The notes beneath the pieces were generated by a model. That model was not told the DNA's origin, ran no database searches, and saw nothing but the letters and a program-made list of their open reading frames with translations. Position numbers and translations under genes: made by a program. Of a stretch of DNA of 64,000 bases, positions 1-12,900 are shown one piece after another (position 1 is the first letter of the stretch; each line of letters opens with the position of its first letter). Source of the stretch: Actinostola sp. cb2023 (Eukaryota > Cnidaria > Anthozoa > Actiniaria > Actinostolidae); NCBI GenBank assembly GCA_033675265.1, contig JAUJYZ010000152.1, positions 1 to 64,000 of the forward strand, given 5' to 3'.

Positions 1-309
1 AAACTCAATGCAAAATAAAAGAGCACTTTACACATCGTGTGAACAAGTACTACACAGCGAGTGTCCGATCGATCACGGAGGTGAGTGGCATCTTGAAGGG
101 TGAGATATTTCTATTATAATAAAAATATAAGCTTACGTGGAAATGAAACGGGACCTGCATACAATAAATCCAAACATTAAACTTACATATCATAAATAAA
201 TAAGCACTGTAGGCGTTACTGCACCACTTGTATCATTACATCGGTTATCCCCTACTCAATATGCTACTGAATTCATGGCTCTCATGTTCAAATATAAGCC
301 TCTCATGCC

Positions 310-583
310 ATCAGCATGGATAGGATAGGATTAGAAATATAATAGCATAGGATAGAATAAACTGATAGCATAGAATATATAGAATAGAATATAGGATAGC
401 TCATATAGGATAGATAGAATAGAATAGATAGAATAGAATATAGGAATAGCATGGGATATGATAGATAGAATAGGATAGCATAGAATTAGATAGAATAGAA
501 TATAGGAATAGCATGAGGATAGGATAGAGTATAGGAATAACAATGGGATTTAGGATAGATAGAATAGCATAGGAATAGAACAA
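310..583. repeat. Degenerate pentamer array (GATAG/GAATA type)
   Basis: The stretch is built from variants of AGGATAGAATAGATAGAAT. Apparent ORFs across it are a by-product of the repeat and have low-complexity products. No gene is seen between 1 and 309. Confidence 0.9.
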
Positions 584-602
584 TTTTTCCCGAAGTGGAG
601 GT

Positions 603-664
603 GATCAGTAGTGGTGGATATTTACCGAGCCGCGAGTGCTCGAGTTAAATATTCACCACTACTC
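603..664. repeat. Imperfect palindrome, small MITE-like hairpin
   Basis: AGTAGTGGTGGATATTTACC near the left end is answered by an inverted TAAATATTCACCACTACT on the right, around a GC-rich centre. The arms resemble another hairpin at about 9124-9189, which also has AATATTTACC next to a GAATAGCGG-type arm, so both may belong to one foldback family. Confidence 0.6.
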
Positions 665-792
665 ACCGACAACTGATGGGGATAATTGTTTTAGTATATA
701 CCACAAGTGAATAGCCAACCAAATATATAAATTTATTTTCAAGAAGAAAGAGACACGCTCACGAAACCATCTTGTTTTGCTCGGAGGTGAAA

Positions 793-882
793 TAGGATAG
801 GATAGGATAGGTATAGATGGGATGGGATGGGATGGGATGGGATGGGATGGGATGGGATGGGATGAGATAGGATAGGATTCCT
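793..882. repeat. GATGG/GATAG pentamer tandem repeat
   Basis: GGGAT is repeated about ten times, flanked by GGATA units. It shares composition with the 310-583 array, which suggests one expanding simple-sequence family. Confidence 0.9.
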
Positions 883-1202
883 CCTTTATGACGCAGCGAT
901 AACACTACTTCCACAATCCTTTTCGAATTCTTATTCTTATTCAAATGTTTTAATTCCTATTAGAGTACCAAGTTATGGTGTGAATTAGAATAACAAAAGA
1001 ATCTACGAAAAAGGATTCTGGTAGTAACTTGGTATCACTACGTCATGAGGGGAATGGTGAATTGTTTGTGTAAAAATACATGAAATAAAGTTTACATTAT
1101 TATAGTTATGACAAACACTATATATTAAATAGAACACAGACGATATGAAGGCGACAATGTACAAACTGATTGTCGAGCAAATAATTACTTGTCTTGCCTC
1201 TA

Positions 1203-1256
1203 AAGTCTTTTGGTATGCTCATTTTATGAGTAGCTGGTTCGAATCCAGCAAGACTT
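1203..1256 (+). other. tRNA-like fold without D arm (54 nt)
   Basis: AAGTCTT (1203-1209) pairs 7/7 with AAGACTT (1250-1256). Inside are a 17-nt anticodon-like arm (1216-1232, 7-nt loop ATTTTAT, central TTT) and a canonical T arm GCTGG-TTCGAAT-CCAGC (1233-1249) containing the B-box GGTTCGAATCC. Only four bases (GGTA) stand where a D arm should be, and there is no variable loop. ACCA follows one base after the acceptor stem. It cannot be an ordinary cytosolic tRNA. A tRNA-derived SINE fragment or a coincidental fold is possible. Confidence 0.35.
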
Positions 1257-1344
1257 CACCAAGAGACAGATGGAGGTTCTTTATAATTTCTAATTTCAAA
1301 TTAGAATAATAATTAAATCATATATTAATAGCATCCTATATTAT

Positions 1345-1500
1345 ATATTAATAGTAGAGTGCAATTTAGAAAAGTGTGAAACAGTACTAATTTTTAAATA
1401 GTTACTAATTTTAAATAGTGCTAATAGTGATTTCTATTGTTTTCTATTTGTTTCATTAGTGCTATTTAGTACTAATTAGTTATTTAGTTTTTCTATATAA
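1345..1500. mobile_element. Fragment of a foldback element related to the one at 16507
   Basis: The segment starts AGAGTGCAATTTAG, then GTGTGAAACAGTACTAA, and ends with GTGCTATTTAGTACTAATTAG. The same order of words is found in the 137-bp inverted-repeat element at 16507-16643. This copy is diverged and AT-expanded. Confidence 0.45.
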
Positions 1501-1513
1501 TGAGCAGTCTTGT

Positions 1514-1579
1514 AATAATAATATATTATTATTATTATTATTATTATTATTGTTATTATTAATATATTATTATTATTAC
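1514..1579. repeat. ATT trinucleotide microsatellite
   Basis: Near-perfect ATT/TAA repeats. Confidence 0.95.
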
Positions 1580-1626
1580 TCGGGCCCAGGCCGCAGGGCC
1601 GCCCGAGTTAGAAAATGCGGATTTCG

Positions 1627-1655
1627 GTAGTAGTAGTAGTAGTAGTAGTAGTAGT
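1627..1655. repeat. GTA trinucleotide microsatellite
   Basis: Nine to ten uninterrupted GTA units. Confidence 0.95.
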
Positions 1656-2884
1656 TTTGTTCGGCTTCAAAATGACGAGTATGCGACGTATTTATAATCG
1701 TATCCGGAGTTTCAAGATTACTCCGCAGATTTGAAAAGATAAAGGAGACACAGGACTCAAGTAGATTATGAATCTTAGTTTTGAAAGCAGCTGTAGATCT
1801 TCAAGCTATTAAAAGGTCAGGATTCTAGTTCATCGTTCAATGACTAGAAGTGGTAAAAGGACTAGAAGCTCGCTTAAAATATATATTTTTTTAAACAAAC
1901 GCGAGGCCGTTATCGGAACCATCTGACCTATGCAACCTCAAGACGTATCATGTTCGTACTCACCGGACTAATAGTCTCCCTCGTCACTCAACTGTCACTG
2001 ATTGTCATGACGTCAGAGAAATTATATTGTATTGAAGAAGATGTCCTTGTTTTATTCGACGTTCGAACCGTAACTCGAACCCGAACTCGATTCCAAACTC
2101 GACGTTTCGGGATCTGAAGCTAGAGAGGGGGCCTTTACACAAACTCATCAAAATCAAATCAATTGAACTCAAAGTCAAAAAGTAATCAAATGAACTCAAA
2201 GGCAAATCAAATGAACTCGACACATACATGTATATACATAGTCTCCCTCGTCACGCAACTGTCAGTCATTGTCAGGTCTCTCCTCGCGCAGCTGACATTG
2301 TCCTTGTTCTTCAACCAACTGGCATTCATTTTCAAGTACTTCCTCGAACAACTGACATTTTCCTTTTCACAATGCCCGAGTGAACGCTCATTGAGCGTCT
2401 TGTTATTGTTATATCGGCATATCAAGATCCGAGCCAAGATCTTTGGAGCTGATATATAACATGGACCCGAATTCTGTAAACTACTTCTAAACCTCCATCC
2501 CAATTTACCTTGATTTAAAGCAGTATTACACAAATTCTAAGCAAATAATACAAGAAAATTACAAAACTTACTTCTAAAAGTACTTTTGACGTCACTCTCG
2601 TGCGCAGAACACAGCTCAACGTATACCATATGCAAAATTGCGTTTCCATTAGTAAGTAGGAAGATAGATAGATGTAAGGATGATCGAAACTTGCTGTTTG
2701 TGCTATGTAAAGGCCAATGATCCGACACTAATATTGAAACATTTGCATGACTTGTGTTGCAGGCAATCAGTCTTTATCGCTGATAAAGAACTCAGTCTTT
2801 ACCGGGCTATAAAGATCCATGCATGTGATCGATTCAACAAACCTGGTTGGAATTTTTAATGAGTTTTAGAAATGCTAAATAAAG
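1656..2884. other. No gene recognised
   Basis: There are short open frames on both strands around 2160-2530, but no recognisable domain, consistent codon pattern or paired splice signals. The region contains short local repeats of the CTGTCA and AACTCAAA type. Confidence 0.6.
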
Positions 2885-2885
2885 T

Positions 2886-3273
2886 ATGGGAATAGGAATG
2901 GGAATGGGAATGGTAAATGGGAATGGGAATGGTAAACGTGAATGGGAATAGGAAATGGGAAATGGGAATGGGAAAGGTAAATGGGAATGGGAAATGGGAA
3001 TGGGAAATGGGAATGGGAAAGGGAATGGAAATGGAAATGGGAATGGGAATGGGAAAGGGAAATGGGAAATGGGAAATGGGAAATGGGAATGGGAATGGGA
3101 ATGGGAATGGGAATGGGAAATGGAAATGGAAATGGAAATGGAAATGGGAATGGGAAAGGTAAATGGGAATGGGAAATGGGAAATGGGAATGGGAATGGGA
3201 AAGGGAATGGGAATGGGAATGGGAATGGGAATGGGAATGGAAAATGGGAATGGAAATGGAATGGAAATGGGAA
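2886..3273. repeat. GGGAAT / GGAAAT hexamer array
   Basis: About 390 bp of GGGAAT, GGGAAA and GGAAAT units. Long open frames on both strands (MGMGNGNG-like and PFPIPIP-like products) are translation artefacts of a hexamer. The array abuts the 194-bp satellite directly. Confidence 0.95.
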
Positions 3274-3274
3274 T

Positions 3275-4160
3275 GCTCTGAAACTTCATGAGCAACCTTC
3301 CCTTACCGAAAAAGCACGCCTGTGAAAATTTCATCGTCTTCCCATGAGGTTATCCACTTCAAAAAGCTAACCCTAACCTGGAAATGAGCTTTACTTAGGG
3401 CTAGACGCGCATCTGTGCATTCTGTGGGATATCGACAGTCATCTCGTCCACTTCCCCTTACGGGATTGCTCTGAAACTTCATGAGCAACCTTTTCTTACC
3501 GAAAAAGCACGCCTGTGAAAATTTCATCGTCTTCCCATGAGATTATCCACTTCAAAAAGCTAACCCTAACCTGGAAATGAGCTTTACTTAGGGCTAGACG
3601 CGCATCTGTGCATTCTGTGGGATATCGACAGTCATCTCGTCCACTTCCCCCCTTACGGGATTGCTCTGAAACTACATGAGCAAACCTTCCCTTACCGAAA
3701 AAAAAGCACGCCTGTGAAAATTTCATCGTCTTCCCATGAGATTATCCACTTCAAAAAGCTAACCCTAACCTGGAAATGAGCTTTACTTAGGGCTAGACGC
3801 GCATCTGTGCATTCTGTGGGATATCGACAGTCATCTCGTCCACTTCCCCTTACGGGATTGCTCTGAAACTTCATGAGCAACCTTCCCTTACCGAAAAAGC
3901 ACGCCTGTGAAAATGTCATCGTCTTCCCATGAGGTTATCCACTTCAAAAAGCTAACCCTAACCTGGAAATGAGCTTTACTTAGGGCTAGACGCGCATCTG
4001 TGCATTCTGTGGGATATCGACAGTCATCTCGTCCCACTTCCCCTTACGGGATTGCTCTGAAACTTCATGAGCAACCTTCCCTTACCCGAAAAAGCACGCC
4101 TGTGAAAAATTTCATCGTCTTCCCATGAGGTTATCCACTTCAAAAAGCTAACCCTAACCG
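3275..4160. repeat. 194-bp satellite, about 4.5 copies
   Basis: The word GCTCTGAAACT recurs at 3275, 3468, 3663, 3860 and 4054, spacing 193-197 bp. Monomers are nearly identical and differ by one- to three-base homopolymer indels. Each carries CTAACCCTAACC, which looks telomere-like but occurs only once per monomer. The last copy breaks off at about 4160. The short ORFs repeated in every monomer are shadows. Confidence 0.93.
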
Positions 4161-6400
4161 AAGGCCGAAGGCGAATTCATGCATTCTGGATATTAACAGA
4201 CACCTCGATCACCTTAGTTAGTTTTATAACTATACAATCCAATTAATCCCATACAATAACCATTATTTTACCGTGGTCAATGTGCTCAGCTAATACAACA
4301 ATTACATTGCACATTACGTCTGAAATACCGATCATCCCCATCACTGACCATCTTTCTTAGCGCCAGTACTCAATATGATACAAGTAATTAACAAGCTAAG
4401 AAAACACCTGGGGGCTCCCATATTTAAAGTGGTGGGGATGCTTGTCGGAAATCTTGAAAATGACCCCCTAAGACGAGGTTCCAGAGTCTCTTCCAAGTGG
4501 GCGTGGCATGAAATAAACGGCGGATTTGAAACCCTAAAAGGTACGATGAGCATCCACACCACATTATATACACCTATTTTAAAAATCGTTGTCGCAGCCG
4601 AAGCAACAGTCAACACTCCAAGACTGCAAAGGATTTCGGTAATTTTTCTCGTAATTAATTTATTCAGAGCATATAAAATAGGTGTATATACGGAGTCCCT
4701 CCCCCTACCTGATTCAACTCGATCGAGATAACTTCTGATTGGTCTATGCAGTGCGCACGTGTGAACGCAATGCTGGAGAAGTTGTTCAACGACACCATGG
4801 TTGATGCACCAACGAAATCTTCAAAATGAAAGCTTCTCAAGTGGATAACTACTCGTTCATCAGTTTGAAGACTGCTATTTAATGTGGAGCACAAAGTGGA
4901 TAAGGTAAGAATGAAACACACTTGCAAATATGCCTTCTTTCTCGGCGTTTTATACATGTACACGCGGGCATGCTTCGCCACATCAACTCCAAATACCGGT
5001 ACTTTATAATTTATTTAACGTCAAAGCGGTTTGGAAGGTCAAAACCGAACCAAATTAATCTCCTAAGCATATAAAATCAAAACGACAAACACTCAATCAA
5101 TATGAACAACACGTGAACAACTAGATACAGAACGCCGTATCAGGCTAGTAACATTCAATTGGCTTTCCCTGTTGTAGTTTTCAGTTTGAATAAAATTTTA
5201 GTGTAATTGCTACTTACGCCATCATCACGCAATCGAGCGCAAGTGACGAGTAAAAATGTAAAAATGCACAGCCGTATCAGATACTTGGGACACACGATGC
5301 AAGTTTTCTTGGGGTTTCGCAATTCTCGTACCGAGCTCCTCAGTCGTGTCGTGAAGGAAAAGAGGACCGAGGAGCTCTGAGTACGAGAATGAGGTACGAG
5401 AATGAGGTGCAAGGTTGCGCGCAACGGTTGCAGAAGTAGAAACAAATCCTACTTCGATCTGCAACTGTTGCGCGCGCAACTTCAGTTGCAAGAAACGTTG
5501 TACCAATTGTGTCTGGGACTAATAACCTCTATTTATTTTGCACATGGAGCCGGCCGATATATTAAAGTTTGAGATCATGAGTTGGCGAGAAAGATTCTTT
5601 ACGAAGTTTGAATGGTGTGTTTTGGGGGCAAGATTGTATAAACACATTGGGGCGAGTTGGCATATTTGAGAAGTGTGTGATTGTTTGTTTATACTTATTG
5701 TAAATTTTAATAGCATTTATTAAAGAAAAGCATCATTTGCCATTCACTTTTGTCATATGTGGTGGCTCCTAAAGGAGCCGTTTTTGTAGAACCAGTCTTC
5801 AATGCATCCAAGACATCTCTTCTCTGTTGGTACTTTATGATGGCAGGCTGTTTCAATGACTTTGACACTGCATGGTCTTGCCTCTGTTGACCCGACGAAC
5901 TGTGTGTGTGTGTGCTCCTGATCAACCAGGTACAACTCGGGCAATACCAATGAAGTCTCGCAGAGTTGATCTGGAAACTCTGGCAGTATGGAAGGCCACT
6001 TGCATACTTCACTCCTCAAGCTGGTCGAGGTTGTGGTTCACTGGTGTGGAGTGCCATGGTTGAGGTTATGATGTTTGGGCTGCCTCCAAAGTGTGTAATC
6101 TTGCCAGCGCAAGTGAGTGTGTTACATGTGAAGGATAAATATATCAGTAAATTGTTGAATACAAACAAAGAAATTAGTTAAATAAACATAATGGAGTAGA
6201 TTGTCCTTGTTCATTAAGGTCAGGATTGTGTTCTTTGATAAATAGAGCTTCAGAAATGTTCCTTTTCTTGTAGTGTTGGTAATTGTCTGCTAAAATTGTA
6301 AAAAACAAAAACAAAACAAGTGAAGCCATATTTCGGTGCATCCAAAACAATACTGTATTGCTGAACACACATATCGTCAGAAGTTTCACGTTCAATGTTT
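4161..6400. other. No gene recognised; downstream flank of the KDZ gene
   Basis: There are short open frames, for example at 5753-6019 on the minus strand with several Cys and His, but nothing that can be tied to a family, and no splice-compatible chain. A small palindrome with GAGCTCCTC arms lies at about 5334-5378. A stretch at about 4565-4620 resembles 7929-7990 (ATACACCTA, then AAAAATC.TTGTCGCA), suggesting a shared short repeat. Confidence 0.5.
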
Positions 6401-6993
6401 TCAGTCGTCCTCTTCACTGGATAGTTCACTTTCACTTTCACTTGTGTCGTACTCGGTGAAGGTGGGAGTCAAGTCTGTCAAACCTGGATATATACATGTG
6501 CCATCTGTGAGTACTTCACAAGTTTGGGGTTTGAGGCATTCACTGAAATCAATGGCAGGAAATAGTTCTGATAAAAATAATTTCAAATTATATAACTCTC
6601 GAGAGTGGACAGTTTTCTTTTTAAGCAGCAAACTGTGAATTCCCAGATCTGTAGTGCGCTGTATAACGTCATCAATTACTGAGATCTGACTTTCGTAAAA
6701 AGACTTGAGCCTTTGTACTTCCTCACTAAGGAAAGAGAGCTCTTCGTTACATCTCTCACACAAACAATAGGTATCAATTAATTTCCGCTTCAATGGTGAT
6801 GGAAGGCATGCTGGAATCTCTGTGTGAACTGTACTGTCACCGTATAATGTAGACAAAGGATTTTTAGCTTCTTCAAAGGAAATGTCTGAAGAAACACCTG
6901 ATAAGAGGGCATTGCTTTTTGTCAATAGCTTGTTGAGTGTAACTGTCGCCTGTGTTATCATCTTTGACAGCTTCTTTGCAATTGCTTGTCCAT
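6401..6993 (-). CDS. KDZ transposase exon 16: C-terminus
   Basis: Acceptor TCATGCAG|ATGGAC, stop TGA at 6401-6403. Encodes DGQAIAKKLSKMITQATVTL, a middle part with YCLCERCNEE, a coiled coil, and an acidic Ser/Glu tail ending SEEDD. No internal stop in 197 codons. Confidence 0.85.
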
Positions 6994-9900
6994 CTGCATG
7001 ACAAGAAAAGAGATTGTCAGTAAAATGAAAACTAAAAGTGATCATCAAAACAAAATGTAGTTCATATAAAAGTAAAAAAGATGCCAAAAAGGTGTTTCAT
7101 TATTATTACATGTATGGATTCATCCATTCTCAAAATGTATGAAAAATTCATTTTACAATAATAATTATTACCAGCATATTTCTTCTTCATTTCCAAGAGA
7201 AAGACCCTCTCTGAAGCAACAGTATGCATTTGAAGAATACATTGTGTTCTTTTCTTCTTCCATAGTTGCTCCTTGCTGTGGAGAAAAGGTTGACTGAGTA
7301 CTGACCAACGCTTACGAATTCCATGAGCTTTCTCTATTGATGCCAAAGACTTCCCAACTCTAAAATGAAAACCGTAAGTTAGCCAGAAAATATGGTCACA
7401 AACTTTTCAAAACTAAATTATGCAATAATTTATTGTTCCTGGTAGTTTCAGCTCCATGATATGGGATGACTAGAAATTGACAAATCCTTACTTTTCTGAC
7501 TTCTTGCGTAGTTGTGGAATCGTTTCAGAATTGTCTTCCGTAACAGTAGCCATTTCATTCCTGTAGAATATTAGCAGATAAATAAGAAGAAAAAAAAAAC
7601 ACATATATACAAGGTGTATTTCCCTGTCATAAGTCATCCTTGTATTGCCATAATATTAATAATATAGCCATACAGCTTTGTATTTCCAAAAGGAAAGATA
7701 AAAATGATCATCATACATGCATGCATCAAGGTGCATTTAATATTAAAATACAATTTAATTGTGCTAATTTATTGTTAACTTTTTCAATGATGACCCCGAA
7801 ACGTCATTTATTATCGTTTATATTCACTTGTATTTGTATCAGTAAACCGTCATTTATTAACTTTTTCAAGAGCATATTTTTGATATTTGCAGGTAACAAA
7901 CAAAAACTATCCACATGCATACACATGTATATACACCTACATGTACGGTATTTCAAAAATCATTGTCGCATTCAGAAGTAACAAGCATCAAGCCAATACC
8001 GAAGTGAATGCATTGGTTTTGTGTTGGCAAATAGACCTCTTTAGCTTGTATGTAAATTGCCCATTTCAAACCATGTGATGTAAACATGATATTCTCTGGA
8101 GAATTGTTCCATTATATTTCTGAAATTTATTCGTTCTCTAGAGAACACCATGTTTACATCACATGGCTTGAAATGGGCAATTTACATATGAAGCTAAAGA
8201 GGTCTATGTGATAATGCAAACAAGCATGCATTTTGTAATTAGTCCTCATAGAAACAATTGTGATTTAAATAATTTCCAGCACATAACCAGCATTCACTCA
8301 TTCGGAAATTTGTCTTCTATTGCTTTTTTGATATCGCCAAAATAAAGATAAAAATAATAAGCCCCCTCCCTCTATTAAGCCCCCTCCCTCTATTAAGCCC
8401 CCCTCCCTCTATTAAGCCCCCTCCCTCTATTAAGCCCCCTCTCTCCATTAAGCCCCCTCCCTCTATTAAGCCCCCTCCCTCCATTATATTTATATTTCTC
8501 TATACAGAGCCCTTCTGAAAAATCAGCTCTGCTGACGTAGGCCGTCTGTCAAAAGATTTTATAAATAAAAATAAATAAAATTAAGCCCCCCTCAAAAGTG
8601 CTTGAAATAAAGAAGCCTCCCGGGGACTTAAAGTGCCTATAACCCCTGTGAGATTGTTTTAAAAATCTATTCAATATAAGCTGAATAGTTGGTGGGTTCA
8701 GTATTTTGTGATTTCAACCTTGCGTTTATGAGTTATAGAGGTTTGAAATCTCAATATGCAAATTTGATGACGTCTACCCAGTCTTCATTTATTATACAAA
8801 AACGCCCTTGTGCTGATTATTGAAATGAAAACTTACATAATATTTTCACAGTCTTTATAAATGATTTTATAACTTTTTCACCATTTCAATAAATAAGCTC
8901 TTCTTGGAAAAGTCTAAATAAGTTATGGCAAAAGCCTGGGTTGACGTCATTAAATTTGCATATTGAGATTTCAAACCTCTATAACTCATAAACGCAAGGT
9001 TCAAATCACAAAATACTTAACCCACCAACTATTCAGCTTATATTGAATAGATTTTTAAAACAATCTCACAGGGGTTATAGGCACTTTAATAGACTAAGAC
9101 AATTATTCTCTTCACTGTCTGTGAATAGCGGTTTAGGAATATTTACCTTGCCGCTTCACATCTTGGTAAATATTCTACCGCTATTCATCTCCAGTTCAGA
9201 TAATAATAAATTAAATATAAATATATGCATATAAATAATAATACAGCGATTTGCAAAAATTCATGTTTGACCGGGGCTTAAAACTCATTAGTAACTGCAA
9301 TGCACTATTACCTCAACTGATTATGCTGTAAAAGGAGGTCAGCATAGTGTTCATCCCAACTGTTTTGAGGTCCTGAAAGAAATATATTTTTGTATGAGAC
9401 CTGCAATACCTCAATGATCTCCATATATCTCTGTTTTACTTTACTTTAATATTTTTCTTATTTATCGTGTTGTTTCATATCATTACAATGGTGTTATATT
9501 AAAATGAGTACATAATATACACACACCTTCTTTCTTGGAATTCAGTTCCTCTAGTTCCTGTGCCATCAAATCTTCCATTGCCGACTCACTGTATACAACT
9601 GAAATGAAAATGCATGTTATCAACTGCAACAGGGTATGTAACTGATGGTAATTAAAGTAAGGAAGGTATTAATTATACTATACATAGCTTAAAAAACATT
9701 TGTAAATACCAAAACTCACACAGAAATAGCAACTTTACATTTTTATTGGTCTAAATAGAATAATATATATTTTACAGTGTGTAAGTTTTTGTGTTACTTA
9801 ATTTGTTTCTAATGGAGTCCATATGTAATGTCAGCTAGAGTACAATGTACATTGTGTACATGCAGCTACAGTAATTATTATACTTACACGTGGATGGAAG

Positions 9901-12900
9901 AGACATAGTGAGTTCTTGTAGCTCTTTGCAGGCTTTTTCTCTTAAATCCAATGCACGTGTAAATTTTGTCTTTATGATACAACCTTTCAAATTAAAGCAT
10001 AAATTAAGTGGCCTTAGTCCTAATTAATGCTTGTACAGGATTCAGTCAGGCCTTGAGGTAATGGCGGTTCAACCAGGACTTGAACCACAATATCTCCCAC
10101 AATATACTGATTCCTAACCAACTGATTTTATTCATGAATATTATTAACCATATTTATAATGTGTAGTCAGTACCTTGTTTGGCTAACAACCGTTGGCCAT
10201 AATGAATCAACCCATCAGTTAGAACATCGGTACGTTTATGTGTACCCATTTCTTTGGTTATGCGGCTATATTCTCTTAGGAAAGACCAAAGTCGTTCTGT
10301 TCCCTCACCATCAGTCAATCCTAATAGCTTTGTTCTTCTAGGACTAAATTTCACCTGTAAAATAAAATGTGTATTTATTTCAATAATTATATTTGAATTT
10401 AGCAAAAATATTATAATGTACATGCATGTACTTAATACAAAATGTACACTCGTTTTGTAAATAATACATGTTGCATTGATTTCTGTTTTAATGAATCTGT
10501 CTTAAACTATCTTAATTTCTTGTGTACATATAATTATAAACTGCGTTTTTCTCGCTTCTCTAATTCGAGGGCATGTGCAACATAAAAGACAGTTTACTAG
10601 CAGTACGTACGTAGTACTGTAGTAGTGAAGTTGTGGTTAATAATAAAATAAATAAAATAAAGTAGACAGTGTAGTATTTTATCAATGTTTGCAGTTTGCT
10701 ATGTATACTTCAAGCTACACAATGTACATGTACTTAGAGTTGTATGACATGGTATCATGCATGAGTGTATGGTTTTGATTGACTTACTTGACAAGCTGCC
10801 TTGTGGCCATAACAGTGGAAAATCGGAATTGTTAAGGGAACTGCAGCCAAATCCTTTAAAAATGGATTTTTCTGAAAAAAAAGTATTATTCAAAGAATAT
10901 TAAACAACCATAATCATGAATATTGTAGCAAATGTTGCAGTTTATCAACACAAAGATACAAAAAAATGTACATGTACCTTGATATGTGAGGCAAGAATAC
11001 AAGCTATGTCATACATTATAATGACAGTGATGTTGTCTTTTCCTTTGACACCCTCAAGAATACGCTTGCATTCATAAACTGAATACGAAATCCTGTAAGT
11101 CAAATGTTTAATTATTAAAAGTCATTAGAGAAATTAGTTTTAATATTTATTGAAAAAAAAACCACTTTTGAATGGCCAAATGTCTCCTGATCAAGTTTTT
11201 TTTACAACAAGCTACATGTAAGACTGATCAAATTTGGCAATCATCATCCAATGATGTTTTAATTATCTACATGTACCATCTTGGATGCGCCGCTTATTTT
11301 GGGGCGGCGTTAATTCAAGGGCAGTGTTTATTAACAAATAACTAACATATATATAAATTATTGCATATGTTAGCCAAATGTTAACAACATAAATATGTTT
11401 GAATGTTCAAAATTCAATGAAGCGTCGCTTTATGTACATAAATGTGGCGCTTATTCGAGGGCAGTGCTTATTAATAATTTTGCTATCAGATGCGGCAATT
11501 AATCGGGGGTGGTGTTTAATGGGGGTAGTGCTTAAATGAGTAAATATGGCATTTGTGAGGAATACATCACTTGACAGTCATGTAAAACACCAACTTCCTG
11601 TTAGTGAAATATTGAATTCAGTTTTCGTAAATGATAATATTATTGACGAATTATGCAGACCTTGGCGGCATTAGCTACATAAATAAATATTAAATAGATA
11701 AATAAATAAAACATTAATATATACATGTATAGTGTTTATCTCAATAAAGTTCTATTAAAGCACGCTCAGACCTACATTGAATACAAAATATGTAGCCTAG
11801 CTTAGGCAGATAATTGATTATTGAACTTTCAAAATTATTCAAATATATACAATGACTATATATATGGTCAATTAGCTCTAGGTTGAGGTCCAATAAGTAC
11901 TAAAATCACTGATATCTAACAATATTACTCTCATTACCTTTCTCCATATTTGATATTAAGGAATCCCTTAGGATAATCATGCCGGCATACCCTTCCAAAT
12001 ACAGCCTTTTCATCCAAGAGCTTATTTTTGCCCTTAGAACGAAGGGAACTTGAAACTTCTCCAGCATGAAATGTACTGCACTCCTCCAAAACCAAAAATA
12101 ATATGTAAATTATACATTGCACTTTGATGGATTAAAATGTACATAAAATGCAAAACTAATAAGACAAACACAAACAGTATCAAAACATTAAACCATGCAA
12201 TAATCATTTTTTTATTTAGAATATTGCAACAGTCCAGCTAATTATAGTTATCAATATTACCGGTAGTCGACTCGCGTCCATTCGCCCATTGCGTTATAGA
12301 CACACTCGAGAAAATATAAATAACTTTTAACAAGTGTAAGAGTAGCACGAGTTGTAGCCGAGTGCGACTCTAGCTTGTTAGGAGTTCTTTTTATTTTCTC
12401 GAGTGCGTCTATAACACTATGGGCGCATGGATGCGAGTTGACTAATTGATTTATAATATGGCATCTAGAGAGCGTGCAGCCCATGGGGAAATAGTTCATA
12501 GCAATTTTAGCCAATGAGCGTGCACGTTATTTCGAATAGCGCGCGCGCGGTCAGACGAGGCCAGTGGGAAGTTGACAAGAGCGTGCAGCCCATGGGGAAA
12601 TAGTTCATAGAACTCTAGCCAATCAGAACGTGCATTATATCATTGCTATATTATAAATTGATATCAATATGACATTACAACATACATTTTCAATAATAAT
12701 TATCATTTAAGTGATCTCATTATTACTACAATTATGTTTACCTCATTTATATGTTCATGAGCATCAGACTTTCCAGTACTTGGATATGTATCTACAAAGT
12801 TATCCACATCCGCTTGGTCTGCAAATAGTGCATTCTTATGCCTGGTATCCCCATATCCAGTCCCTTTTGCCTTTTTACGGTAGAGACCAAAACAAGCATC

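Noticed and set aside
2834..3334. Open frames on both strands over the hexamer array (PFPIPIP, MGNGNG products)
   Set aside because: A hexamer without stop codons is open in several frames; the products have no complexity.
3303..3919. Similar 75-residue minus-strand ORFs repeated three times
   Set aside because: One per satellite monomer, broken by homopolymer indels; not a gene family.
3275..4160. Telomeric repeat (CTAACCCTAACC)
   Set aside because: Only one or two telomere-like units per 194-bp monomer; not a telomere tract.
5753..6019. Minus-strand ORF with Cys/His (KVPTEKRCLGCIEDWF)
   Set aside because: No family could be matched and no splice partners were found; competing frames on both strands are equally open.
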